Assembly (NCBI RefSeq): GCF_003094615.1
Contig: NZ_QDKO01000032.1
Location: forward strand, 186,001 to 250,000
Direction of reading: 5' to 3'
Source of the DNA: Caulobacter radicis
GTDB lineage: Bacteria; Pseudomonadota; Alphaproteobacteria; Caulobacterales; Caulobacteraceae
Length of the DNA stretch: 64,000 nucleotides
Of the stretch, positions 41,900 to 49,630 are shown piece by piece (the stretch's first letter is position 1; each line of letters begins with the position of its first letter). The notes beneath the pieces are model-generated. The model was not told where the DNA came from. It did no database searches and was given only the letters and a program-made list of their open reading frames with translations. Position numbers and translations under genes: made by a program.

Positions 41900-42883
41900 T
41901 CACGCCACCAGCACCACCAGCACCACCTTGCCCACGTGCTCGCCCGCTTCCAGGTGCGCATGGGCCTTGGCCGCCTCGGCCAGGGGGAAGGTGGCGTCGA
42001 CGATCGGCGTCAGCTTGCCGGCCGCGATCCACGGCCAGACGGTGCGTTCGACCTCGGCCGCCAGGCGCGCCTTTTCGTCGGCGGGGCGGGGGCGCAGGGT
42101 CGAGCCGGTGATCACCGCGCGCTTCTGCATCACCTTCATCACCGGCACTTCCAGCGTCCCGCCGGCCAGGGCGGCGATATAGACGATGCGACCGCCGGTC
42201 TTCAGGGCGTCTAGGTTCTTGTCGAAATAGGCCGCCCCGACCATGTCGAGCACCACGTCGACGCCGCCGGCCGCCTTGGCGACTTCGGCGAAGTCCTCGG
42301 TCTTGGCGTCGACGGCGAGATCCGCGCCCAATTCCAGCGCCTTGGCCTTCTTGTCGGCGCCGCGGCCGGTGGCGATGACGGTCGCGCCGGCCGCCTTGGC
42401 CATGGCGATCGCCGTTGTCCCGATACCGGACGTGCCACCATGAATCAAAATGGTCTCGCCAGGCTTCAGCGCGCCATGTTCGAACACGTTGGCGAAGACG
42501 GTGAAGACCGTCTCGGGCAGGGCCGCGGCCTGGATGAAATCGAAGCCTTCGGGGATCGGCAGGGCCTGGCGGGCGTCGACCACGGCGTACTGCGCGTAGC
42601 CGCCGCCGCCCAGCAGGGCGCAGACCTTGTCGCCGACCTTCCAGCGTCCCGCGGCGACCTCGACCTCGCCGGCGACCTCAAGCCCCAGCGTGCTCGGCGC
42701 GCCAGGCGGAGGGGGGTAGAAACCCAGGCGCTGCAAGAGATCCGGGCGGTTGACGCCCGCCGCGCGTACCCGGATCAGGATCTCGCCGGGGCCAGGCGTG
42801 GGGCGTTCGACCTCTACCGGGCGCAGGGCGTCGGCCGCCCCTTTTCCGCCCTCGATCTCGATCGCGGTCATGGTCTGGGACAT
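41900..42883 (-). CDS. NAD(P)H quinone oxidoreductase (PIG3-like MDR)
   Basis: A 327-residue zinc-free medium-chain oxidoreductase. The N-terminal domain holds AAGVNRPDLLQRLGFYPPPPGAPSTLGLEVAGEV, a PIG3/quinone oxidoreductase pattern. The NADPH motif is HGGTSGIGTTAIAMAKAAGATVIAT. It should reduce quinones with NADPH. No zinc ligands are present. Two Met near the start (M1, M5) are both possible. The substrate is not assigned. Confidence 0.9.
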   Translation of the reverse strand: MSQTMTAIEIEGGKGAADALRPVEVERPTPGPGEILIRVRAAGVNRPDLLQRLGFYPPPPGAPSTLGLEVAGEVEVAAGRWKVGDKVCALLGGGGYAQYAVVDARQALPIPEGFDFIQAAALPETVFTVFANVFEHGALKPGETILIHGGTSGIGTTAIAMAKAAGATVIATGRGADKKAKALELGADLAVDAKTEDFAEVAKAAGGVDVVLDMVGAAYFDKNLDALKTGGRIVYIAALAGGTLEVPVMKVMQKRAVITGSTLRPRPADEKARLAAEVERTVWPWIAAGKLTPIVDATFPLAEAAKAHAHLEAGEHVGKVVLVVLVA

Positions 42884-42958
42884 CGGCCTGTCGCTCCGTC
42901 GCGCTTGCGTTGCGCCCTAGGTAGGCGTCTCATGGTCGGTCGGAAAGGGAGGTCACCC

Positions 42959-43165
42959 ATGATCGAAGAGCCGGTCGAGCCGCGCGCGTTCCGCGGCGAC
43001 GCGCTGAACACGGCCACGCACGAGAATCTCGAGAGCTACGGCGTGCGCGAACTGGAAGAGCGGATCGAGGCCCTGGAAGCCGAGGTCGCCCGCACCAAGG
43101 CCCAGCTCAGCAAGAAGAAAGCGGGACGCGCGGCGGCCGATGCGCTGTTTGGTCGCCTAGACTAA
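42959..43165 (+). CDS. DUF1192 family small protein
   Basis: A 68-residue protein with an extended N-terminus and a coiled-coil C-terminal half (LESYGVRELEERIEALEAEVARTKAQLSKKKAGRAAADALF). This is the DUF1192 family. A GGAAAGGGAGG site precedes the ATG. In alphaproteobacteria it often lies next to the DUF1465/RcdA gene, as here. Function is not known. A CtrA-like sequence overlaps its stop. Confidence 0.85.
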   Translation: MIEEPVEPRAFRGDALNTATHENLESYGVRELEERIEALEAEVARTKAQLSKKKAGRAAADALFGRLD

Positions 43166-43250
43166 CGAAAGGTTTACGCTAGCAGTGGACGCTGAACGTG
43201 CGCCTGCCGGTCGCACCGAGTCGGGCGGTCGCGAAACGGGACGTTAAGAC

Positions 43251-43267
43251 TTGGCACGGGGGTTGCA
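43251..43267 (+). promoter_or_regulatory. Sigma-54 (RpoN) promoter upstream of rcdA
   Basis: TTGGCACG-GGGG-TTGCA matches the -24/-12 sigma-54 consensus (YTGGCACG-N4-TTGCW) at every key base, with correct spacing. It lies about 53 bp before the rcdA ATG. Sigma-54 drives flagellar and stalk genes in Caulobacter. Use here is inferred. Confidence 0.7.
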
Positions 43268-43319
43268 GTCTTCCCCTTCAAGCGAGACGTCCTCGCGGCC
43301 TTAGGGGCATTGAGTAGAC

Positions 43320-43832
43320 ATGACCGATCCGAACGCGTCCACGGCCCCCTGGCGGGCGGGAGTCATCCAGGACTTCGCCCGCTCGGAATTGTTCGACCGC
43401 ACCTTCGACGAGGGCATGCTGCTGGTCGAGGAGACCGCGGCCTATCTCGACGGGGCCGGCCGGCACGACAGCAAGATCCTCTCGCGTAACGCCGCCCTGG
43501 CCTATGCGAGCGAGAGCATGCGCCTGACCACCCGCCTGATGCAGGTGGCCTCGTGGCTCCTGGTGCAGCGCGCGGTGAAGGAGGGCGAGATGGCCCCCGA
43601 GGCCGCCTGCGCCGAGAACTACCGCCTGGCCTTGGAGGCCGGCGAACAGCAGGCCGCCGTCGAGGACCTGCCCTTCGGCCTGGTCAGCCTGCTGCAACGT
43701 TCCGAGCGCCTGTACGAGCGTGTCCGTCACCTCGACCAGCGCATGTATGTCGAGGCCGCAACCGTCGACGAGGCTCCGCGTCCCGTCCAGGCCCAGTTCG
43801 ACCGCCTGACCGCCGCCTTCGGCGCCGCTTAA
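43320..43832 (+). CDS. rcdA: Regulator of CtrA degradation RcdA (DUF1465)
   Basis: A 170-residue helical protein of the DUF1465 family that includes Caulobacter RcdA. RcdA is an adaptor in CtrA proteolysis by ClpXP at the stalked pole. The core is DFARSELFDRTFDEGMLLVEETAAYLDG, then LSRNAALAYASESMRLTTRLMQVASWLLVQRAVKEGEM. The C-terminus is AATVDEAPRPVQAQFDRLTAAFGAA. The name rests on family and on the DUF1192 neighbour. A sigma-54 promoter and a CtrA-like sequence lie upstream. Confidence 0.85.
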   Translation: MTDPNASTAPWRAGVIQDFARSELFDRTFDEGMLLVEETAAYLDGAGRHDSKILSRNAALAYASESMRLTTRLMQVASWLLVQRAVKEGEMAPEAACAENYRLALEAGEQQAAVEDLPFGLVSLLQRSERLYERVRHLDQRMYVEAATVDEAPRPVQAQFDRLTAAFGAA

Positions 43833-43878
43833 AAGTCAGCCCGTTCAACTCCATCCGAAAGCGGGTTAGGAGAGGCGC

Positions 43879-44697
43879 GTGACCCAAGCGCCTTCCTCCG
43901 ATTCACAATTTCTGGGCCGCGTGCTCGTCCTGGCCGGATCCGATTCCGGCGGCGGCGCGGGCATCCAGGCCGACATCAAGACCATCACCGCGCTCGGCGG
44001 CTACGCGGCCACGGCGATCACCGCCGTCACCGTGCAGAACACCCTGGGCGTCACCGGCGTGCATCCGATCCCGCTCGAGGTGATCGAGGCCCAGGCCCGC
44101 GCCGTGCTCGACGACATCGGCGCCGACGCCTTCAAGACCGGCATGCTGGGCGACGTGGGCGTGGTCGAGACCGTGGCCCGGGTGCTGGCCAGCGCGCCGG
44201 ACGTTCCGGCCGTCGTCGATCCGGTGATGATCGCCAAGGGCGGCGCGTCGCTGCTGGCCGAGCAGGCGATCGATGCGGTCAAGTCGCTGATGATCCCGCG
44301 CGCGGCCCTGCTGACCCCCAACGCCCCCGAAGCCTCGGCGCTGACCGGCCTGCCGGTCGAGACCCTCGACGACCAGCGCCGCGCCGGCGAGGCCCTGCTG
44401 GCCCTGGGCGCCAAGGCCGTGCTGATGAAGGGCGGCCACGTCGCGGGGGAACGGGTCGTCGACCTCTTGATCACCCCGCAGGGCGAGACCAGCTTCGAGG
44501 GCGAGCGGATCGACACCCGCCACACCCACGGCACCGGCTGCACCCTGGCCAGCGCCGTCGCCACGGGCCTGTCGCAGGGCCTGCCGCTGACCCAGGCCGT
44601 CGCCCGGGCCTGGAACTACGTCCACGAGGCCATGCTGCGCGCCCCGGGCCTGGGGCAGGGCCACGGCCCGCTCGACCACGCCTGGCCGGTGCGCTGA
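43879..44697 (+). CDS. thiD: Hydroxymethylpyrimidine/phosphomethylpyrimidine kinase ThiD
   Basis: A 272-residue kinase making HMP-diphosphate for thiamine synthesis. It has SDSGGGAGIQADIKTITALGGYAATAITAVTVQNT at the N-terminus and the ATP-binding/catalytic GTGCTLASAVATGLSQG near the C-terminus. The start is GTG with TAGGAGAGG upstream. The stop overlaps the next gene's ATG by one base. No other thi gene is in the window. Confidence 0.95.
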   Translation: MTQAPSSDSQFLGRVLVLAGSDSGGGAGIQADIKTITALGGYAATAITAVTVQNTLGVTGVHPIPLEVIEAQARAVLDDIGADAFKTGMLGDVGVVETVARVLASAPDVPAVVDPVMIAKGGASLLAEQAIDAVKSLMIPRAALLTPNAPEASALTGLPVETLDDQRRAGEALLALGAKAVLMKGGHVAGERVVDLLITPQGETSFEGERIDTRHTHGTGCTLASAVATGLSQGLPLTQAVARAWNYVHEAMLRAPGLGQGHGPLDHAWPVR

Positions 44698-45206
44698 TGG
44701 GGCGGGCCGGGCTCGCGATCCTTTCCGTCGTCGCGAGCCTGGGCCTTTGCGGCTGCATCCGGGTCGACGGCGTGGACATCACCAAGGCCTCGGGCGAGGT
44801 GTCGCTGGCCAAGGTGTTCGGCGACGACGCCGACGTGGTCTGCGTGCACGATCCCGCCCCGCCTTGGCTGCTGGACGTGGAGCCAGCCGTCGACCTCGCG
44901 GGCTCGCTGCGGCGCTCGAACCTGGCGGCCGAACTGAAGCCCTATTGTTCACGCCTGGGCGGCCTCTGGTGGCGGGGCCGCTGGGTCGCTCCGTACGAAA
45001 CGCTGGTGCTGCGGATCCGGGACTGCAAGGTGATCGGCGTGCGCAGGGTGACCGTCGAGGGCTCGTATCCGATCGACGGCGCCCCCGACGAGTTCTGCAC
45101 CAGGCCAGATCGCCTGGCCGCCATCCGCCCCGCCTGGTCGCCGACCCAAACCGTCCTGATCGACACCCAGAGAAGACCCGATGCCGTTGGAAGAACGCCT
45201 CGTTGA
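44697..45206 (+). CDS. Putative lipoprotein, function unknown
   Basis: A 169-residue protein whose signal ends in LCGC, making a lipidated Cys20. No family is recognised. It has a late Cys pair and basic Arg-rich C-terminus (DTQRRPDAVGRTPR). It overlaps thiD by one base and the nucleotidyltransferase gene by 26 bases. It is probably cotranscribed with both. Confidence 0.7.
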   Translation: MGRAGLAILSVVASLGLCGCIRVDGVDITKASGEVSLAKVFGDDADVVCVHDPAPPWLLDVEPAVDLAGSLRRSNLAAELKPYCSRLGGLWWRGRWVAPYETLVLRIRDCKVIGVRRVTVEGSYPIDGAPDEFCTRPDRLAAIRPAWSPTQTVLIDTQRRPDAVGRTPR

Positions 45207-45759
45207 GATCGTCCGCGCCACGCCGACGACCATGCAGGTGCTGCGCACCGTCCGTGATCTCGACCTGCCTGACTGGATGATCTTTTCCGGGGCGGTCTAC
45301 CAGCCGGTGTTCAATTCCCTCACCGGGCGGCCGCTGGACTACGGCATCAAGGACTACGACGTCGCTTATCACGACGACAGCGACACCTCCTACGAGGCCG
45401 AGGACGTGGTGATCCGGCGCGTGGCCGCCGCCTTCGAGCCGCCGCTGCGCGAGCTGGTCGAGGTGCGCAACCAGGCCCGGGTGCATCTGTGGTTCGAGAA
45501 GAAGTTCGGCGCCGACGAACCCTATCCGGCCCTGCGTTCCAGCGCCGACGCCCTGGAGCGGTTCGTGGCCACGGCCTTCTGCGTCGGGGTGCGGCTGGAG
45601 GCAGACGAGACCTTGCGCGTCTGGGCGCCGTTCGGCCTGGACGACCTCTTCGCCATGCGCCTGCGGCCCAATCCGTTGCGGGTTAAGGGCGCGGGCGGCT
45701 GGGAACGCACCACCGGCTCGGCCAAGGCCCGCTGGCCGGAGATCAGCGTCGAGGGGTGA
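45181..45759 (+). CDS. DUF925-type nucleotidyltransferase-like protein
   Basis: A 192-residue protein of the DUF925 nucleotidyltransferase-like family. The conserved core is YGIKDYDVAYHDDSDTSYEAEDVVIRRV, with acidic residues that could bind metal, then VEVRNQARVHLWFEKKFG and PALRSSADALERFVATAFCVGVRL. It overlaps the lipoprotein gene by 26 bases. The substrate is not known. Confidence 0.88.
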   Translation: MPLEERLVEIVRATPTTMQVLRTVRDLDLPDWMIFSGAVYQPVFNSLTGRPLDYGIKDYDVAYHDDSDTSYEAEDVVIRRVAAAFEPPLRELVEVRNQARVHLWFEKKFGADEPYPALRSSADALERFVATAFCVGVRLEADETLRVWAPFGLDDLFAMRLRPNPLRVKGAGGWERTTGSAKARWPEISVEG

Positions 45760-45797
45760 GCGCTCTGGACGCGGCGGTCGCCGCCCTCTACGGGATT

Positions 45798-45811
45798 TGA
45801 TAGCGCTATCA
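45798..45811 (+). promoter_or_regulatory. LacI-type operator upstream of the GH43 gene
   Basis: TGATAGCGCTATCA is a perfect 14-bp palindrome with the central GCGC typical of LacI-family operators, including those for xylose genes in Caulobacter. It ends 5 bp before the GH43 GTG start, where a bound repressor would block expression. The repressor gene is not in the window. Confidence 0.65.
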
Positions 45812-45816
45812 TTTTC

Positions 45817-47460
45817 GTGAGCGACCCCATGGCCCTGCCGCGCCGCACCCTGTTCAAAGGCCTTCTGGTGGGCGCCGCCGCCGCGCCCGCCCTGGCCGCG
45901 CAAGCCGCCGAGGCCAAGCCGGCGGATAAGCCCGCGTCGACCTGGGGCAAGGGGCCTGACGGCCGCCGTGTCGCCGACCGGGGCGACGGGACGTACCTGA
46001 ACCCGATCATCAGCGGCGATCACCCCGATCCCACGATCCTCAAGGACGGCGACGTCTATTACATGACGTTCTCGTCGTTCCTGGCCTATCCGGGCCTGGT
46101 GATCTGGAAGTCGACGGATCTCGTGAACTGGACCCCGGTCGGCCCGGCCCTGCGCAAGCCGCTGGGCACGATCTGGGCCGTCGACCTGGTCCGGCACGAG
46201 GGCCGCTATTTCATCTACATCCCGGCCGATCCGACGGGGCAGGGCTGGTCGATCTTCGCGATCTGGGCCGACAGCATCGAGGGGCCGTGGAGCGACCCGG
46301 TCGACCTGAAGATCAGCGGCTGCATCGATCCGGGCCACGTCGTCGGCGAGGACGGCAAGCGCTATCTGTTCGTCAACGGCGTACGCAAGATCCGCCTGAC
46401 CGACGATGGCCTGGCCACCGACGGCCAACTGGAGAAGGCCTACGACCCCTGGCGCTATCCCGACGACTGGATCGTCGAGAACTTCGCGCCCGAGGGCCCC
46501 ACGCTGCTGCGCCACAACGGCTGGTTCTACCTGATCACGGCGGTCGGCGGCACGGCGGGCCCGGTGACCGGCCACATGGTCATCGCCGCCCGCTCGCGCT
46601 CGGTCCACGGTCCCTGGGAGCACTGCCCGCACAATCCGCTGGTGCGCACTCGCAGCAAGGACGAGCCCTGGTGGTCGCGCGGCCACGCCAGCCTGGTCGA
46701 GGGGCCGGCCGGCGACTGGTGGATGGTCTATCACGGCTACGAGAACGGCTACTGGACGCTGGGCCGCCAGACCCTGCTGGAGCCGATCGAGTGGACCGCC
46801 GACGGCTGGTTCAAGCCGCTCGGCGGGGATCTCTCCAAGCCGATCCGCAAGCCGCGCGGCGGCAAGGCCGGGCCGTCGGGCATGTCGCTGAGCGACGACT
46901 TCGCGGTCGACCGCATGGGCGTGCAGTGGGCCTTCCATGAGCCGGGGCCCGACGAGGCGTCGCGCGCGGCCTATGGCGGCAAGGCCCTGACGCTGAAGGG
47001 CAGGGGAGGCTCGCCGATCGACAGCTCGCCGCTGACCTGCATCGTCGGCGACCGGTCGTACGAGGCGGAGATCTCGCTGGAACTGACCGGCGAGGCCGAG
47101 GCGGGGATCCTGCTGTTCTACAATCACAAGGCCTTCGTGGGCCTGGGCTTCACGCCGACCGCCCTGAAGACTTTCCAGTACGCCGAGGAGCTGGCCTGGG
47201 CGCGGATCAAGCACGACGCCCGCCGCCTGCGCCTGAAGATCCGCAACGACGAGCACGTCGTCACCTACTGGTATTCCTACGACGACGGCGCGAGCTGGAC
47301 CCGCCACGGCACGCGGATGGAGGTGTCGGGCATGCACCACAACGTGTTCGGCGGCTTCATCAGTTTGAAGCTGGGGATCTACGCCGCCGGAAGCGGACAG
47401 GTGCGGCTGCGTGACTTCGTCTACCGGGCCAATCCGCCGAAGGTGGTCGAGAGCGCCTGA
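45817..47460 (+). CDS. Exported GH43 glycosidase (xylosidase/arabinosidase type)
   Basis: A 547-residue enzyme. A Tat-type signal (PRRTLFKGLLVGAAAAPALA, about 8-27) is followed by the five-bladed GH43 propeller. Catalytic base Asp71 is in SGDHPDPT, the pKa-modulating Asp171 is in GCIDPGH, and acid Glu226 is in FAPEGPT. From about residue 350 a beta-sandwich domain follows. GTG at 45817 or ATG at 45829 could start it; no ribosome site is clear. It should act on plant xylan or arabinan side chains. Confidence 0.9.
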   Translation: MSDPMALPRRTLFKGLLVGAAAAPALAAQAAEAKPADKPASTWGKGPDGRRVADRGDGTYLNPIISGDHPDPTILKDGDVYYMTFSSFLAYPGLVIWKSTDLVNWTPVGPALRKPLGTIWAVDLVRHEGRYFIYIPADPTGQGWSIFAIWADSIEGPWSDPVDLKISGCIDPGHVVGEDGKRYLFVNGVRKIRLTDDGLATDGQLEKAYDPWRYPDDWIVENFAPEGPTLLRHNGWFYLITAVGGTAGPVTGHMVIAARSRSVHGPWEHCPHNPLVRTRSKDEPWWSRGHASLVEGPAGDWWMVYHGYENGYWTLGRQTLLEPIEWTADGWFKPLGGDLSKPIRKPRGGKAGPSGMSLSDDFAVDRMGVQWAFHEPGPDEASRAAYGGKALTLKGRGGSPIDSSPLTCIVGDRSYEAEISLELTGEAEAGILLFYNHKAFVGLGFTPTALKTFQYAEELAWARIKHDARRLRLKIRNDEHVVTYWYSYDDGASWTRHGTRMEVSGMHHNVFGGFISLKLGIYAAGSGQVRLRDFVYRANPPKVVESA

Positions 47461-47471
47461 CGGATCGCTCC

Positions 47472-47500
47472 AGGAGTATTGTCATAGTGGCAATACTCCT
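47472..47500 (+). promoter_or_regulatory. Hairpin or operator before the PfpI-like gene
   Basis: AGGAGTATTG and CAATACTCCT form a perfect 10-bp inverted pair around a 9-base loop, followed by TTTT. The inner bases (TCATAGTGG) keep partial symmetry. It may end the GH43 transcript or be an operator for the following gene. Confidence 0.5.
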
Positions 47501-47556
47501 TTTGCCTCATGGATCATTGCCCGTTACCGCTGTGTCCTCGCCCTGATGAGGAGGCC

Positions 47557-48174
47557 ATGGTGCGGATCGCGGTCCTGACGTTCGATGGTTACAACGAGCT
47601 GGACTCGTTCATCGCCTCGGCGATCCTCAACCGGATGAAGACCCGCGGCTGGGCGGCCTACATCACCTCGCCGACGCCGCAGGTGACCTCGCTGAACGGG
47701 GTGACCGTGCAGCGGCAGCAGCCCCTGGAGTTCGCCGCCGAGGCTGACGCCGTGCTGATCGGCAGCGGTTCGAAGACCCGGCAGATCGCTGCCGACGAAG
47801 GCCTGCTATCGCGGATCCGTCTCGATCCGTCGCGCCAGCTGATCGGCGCCCAGTGTTCGGGGACGCTGCTGCTGGCGAAGCTCGGCCTCGTCGGCGACCT
47901 GCCGGCCTGCACCGACCTGACGACCAGGCCGTGGGTGGTCGAGGCCGGGGTGAAGGTGCTGGACGCGCCGTTCGTCGCCCATGGCAATGTCGCCACCGCC
48001 GGAGGCTGCCTGGCCTCGCAATACCTGGCCGCCTGGACCATCGCCCGCCTGGCGGGCCTGGCCGAAGCCGAGGCCGCCATCCATTACGTCGCGCCGGTGG
48101 GGGAGAAGCAGGCCTATGTCGCCCGCGCCCTGGCCGCGATCACGCCCCATCTGCCCGTCGCCGACGCCGCCTGA
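47557..48174 (+). CDS. DJ-1/PfpI family protein
   Basis: A 205-residue protein of the DJ-1/PfpI superfamily. The nucleophile elbow is AQCSGTLLLA (Cys100), and a Glu14 in GYNELDSF is a likely partner. The fold suits a glyoxalase, isonitrile hydratase-like or regulator function. The ATG at 47557 has GAGGAGG just upstream. It forms an operon with the PhzF-type gene 14 bp downstream. Confidence 0.85.
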   Translation: MVRIAVLTFDGYNELDSFIASAILNRMKTRGWAAYITSPTPQVTSLNGVTVQRQQPLEFAAEADAVLIGSGSKTRQIAADEGLLSRIRLDPSRQLIGAQCSGTLLLAKLGLVGDLPACTDLTTRPWVVEAGVKVLDAPFVAHGNVATAGGCLASQYLAAWTIARLAGLAEAEAAIHYVAPVGEKQAYVARALAAITPHLPVADAA

Positions 48175-48188
48175 CTGAAGGAGCCTTC

Positions 48189-49010
48189 ATGCGCCAGTGG
48201 ACCATCGACGCCTTCGCGTCCGCCCCCTTCAAGGGCAATCCGGCCTGCGTGGTCGAGCCGTTCGACGTCTGGCCGAGCGACGCCTGGATGCAGGCCCTGG
48301 CGGCCGAGAACAACCAGGCCGAGACGGCCTTCCTGCTGAAGACCGCCGACCCGGCGCGCTTTGGCCTGCGCTGGTTCACGCCGGCGCGCGAAGCGCCGCT
48401 GTGCGGCCACGCCACCCTGGCGTCGGCCCACGCCCTGTTCGCCGAGCTGGGCGTCGATGTCGAGGTGCTGGCCTTCGACACCCTGTCGGGCGAGCTGCGG
48501 GTTCGGCGTGACGGCGAGCGGCTGGAGATGGACTTTCCAGCCAATCCGCCGGGCCGGGTCGAGATCCCGGCGGGACTCGCCGACGCCCTGGGCGCGCCGG
48601 TGGTCGAGGCCTGGGCCGGGGCCTATCTGGTGGCGGTGCTGGAGGACGAGGCGGCGGTCCGGCGGCTGGAGCCCGATTTCGCCGCCCTCAACCGCGTCGA
48701 AAGCAGCGCGACCGACGGCAAGGGCCAGGTCATCGCCGTCGCCCTGGCCGACGCGGGGCGGCCCTATGCGGTGGTCAGCCGCTTCTTCGCGCCGGCGGCC
48801 GGCATTCCCGAGGATCCGACCACCGGCTCGGCCCACTGCATCCTGATGCCGCTGTACGGCGACAAGCTGGCCAAGGATGCGCTGGAGTTCCACCAGGCCT
48901 ATCCGGGCCGGGGCGGGGACCTGTCATGCGAAAGCCGCGGCGCGCGCGTGATCCTGCGCGGCCGCGGCCTCACCGTGGTGGAGAGCCGGCTCCGGGTGGA
49001 GCCGGCCTAG
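48189..49010 (+). CDS. PhzF family isomerase-like protein
   Basis: A 273-residue protein of the PhzF/diaminopimelate epimerase-like fold. The family acid is Glu45 (NNQAETAFLL), and CGHATLASAHALF and GIPEDPTTGSAHC are family signatures. It is named for the phenazine pathway, but most members are not phenazine genes. No phenazine cluster is seen. AAGGAG precedes the ATG. It is cotranscribed with the PfpI-like gene. Confidence 0.9.
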   Translation: MRQWTIDAFASAPFKGNPACVVEPFDVWPSDAWMQALAAENNQAETAFLLKTADPARFGLRWFTPAREAPLCGHATLASAHALFAELGVDVEVLAFDTLSGELRVRRDGERLEMDFPANPPGRVEIPAGLADALGAPVVEAWAGAYLVAVLEDEAAVRRLEPDFAALNRVESSATDGKGQVIAVALADAGRPYAVVSRFFAPAAGIPEDPTTGSAHCILMPLYGDKLAKDALEFHQAYPGRGGDLSCESRGARVILRGRGLTVVESRLRVEPA

Positions 49011-49013
49011 TGG

Positions 49014-49373
49014 TTACCAACGACCGCGGTGGTCGTTACGGTCGCCGCGGCCGTAGCCGTGGCCGTAGTCGCGGTCGTTGCGCTCGTAGCGGATCTGGGC
49101 GCTGACGCGGTCCAGGCGACGGTCGAGGTCGGCGCGTTCCCAGCCGTTCAGGCCGCCGGCGCGGTAGCGGTATTCGAGACGGGCCACTTCGCGCAGCTCG
49201 CCATGCAGGCGGCGGGCTTCGTGACGGTTCAGGTCGCCGGTGCGCACGCCGCGGTCGATCCGCTGCTCGAGCTGCGCCTGGCGCTGGTTGATGGGCTGGG
49301 CCATGGCCGCGGCGGGGACGGTGGCGGCCGCCAGGGCCGAGACCGCAACGATCGGCAGAATGATCTTCTTCAT
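49014..49373 (-). CDS. Small exported Arg-rich protein
   Basis: A 119-residue protein with a signal peptide (to about residue 25, AMAQ). The mature part is highly charged and helical (QRQAQLEQRIDRGVRTGDLNRHEARRLHGELREVARLEYRYR), ending in a Gly/Arg/Asp/His tail. It resembles periplasmic small proteins with coiled helices; the family is not named. AAGGAA precedes the ATG at 49373. It is convergent with the PhzF gene. Confidence 0.72.
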   Translation of the reverse strand: MKKIILPIVAVSALAAATVPAAAMAQPINQRQAQLEQRIDRGVRTGDLNRHEARRLHGELREVARLEYRYRAGGLNGWERADLDRRLDRVSAQIRYERNDRDYGHGYGRGDRNDHRGRW

Positions 49374-49530
49374 CGGTTCGGTTCCTTTCAACTGGTCCGT
49401 CGCCGGTCGCGACGACGTTGAAGACAAGAAACCACGTCCCGCCTGAAGCGGTTCTGAGCCCGTCGTTATGTTGAGTTCATCTACCTGAAGTCGTTGTCAT
49501 GTCGCGGAGCGAGCGTTGGGGGGGCGGAAG

Positions 49531-49618
49531 CCTCGTCCTTCGACGGGCTCAGGAAGAGGCTTCTCTGTCGCCTTGCCTGCATCTGGTCCTCACCCTGAGC
49601 TTGTCGAAGGGCGAGGGC
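49531..49618. repeat. Family C intergenic inverted repeat, copy 2
   Basis: Left arm CCTCGTCCTTCGACGGGCTC...GGAAGAGG, right arm CCTCACCCTGAGCTTGTCGAAGGGCGAGG. It lies between two minus-strand genes and ends close to the hybrid kinase stop. Confidence 0.8.
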
Positions 49619-49630
49619 CGCGCGCTGCGG

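Noticed and set aside
44779..47340. An 853-codon minus-strand open frame across the lipoprotein, nucleotidyltransferase and GH43 genes
   Set aside because: It is antisense to GH43 and others that have clear family motifs. Its composition is Arg/Gly/His-rich as expected of a shadow frame.
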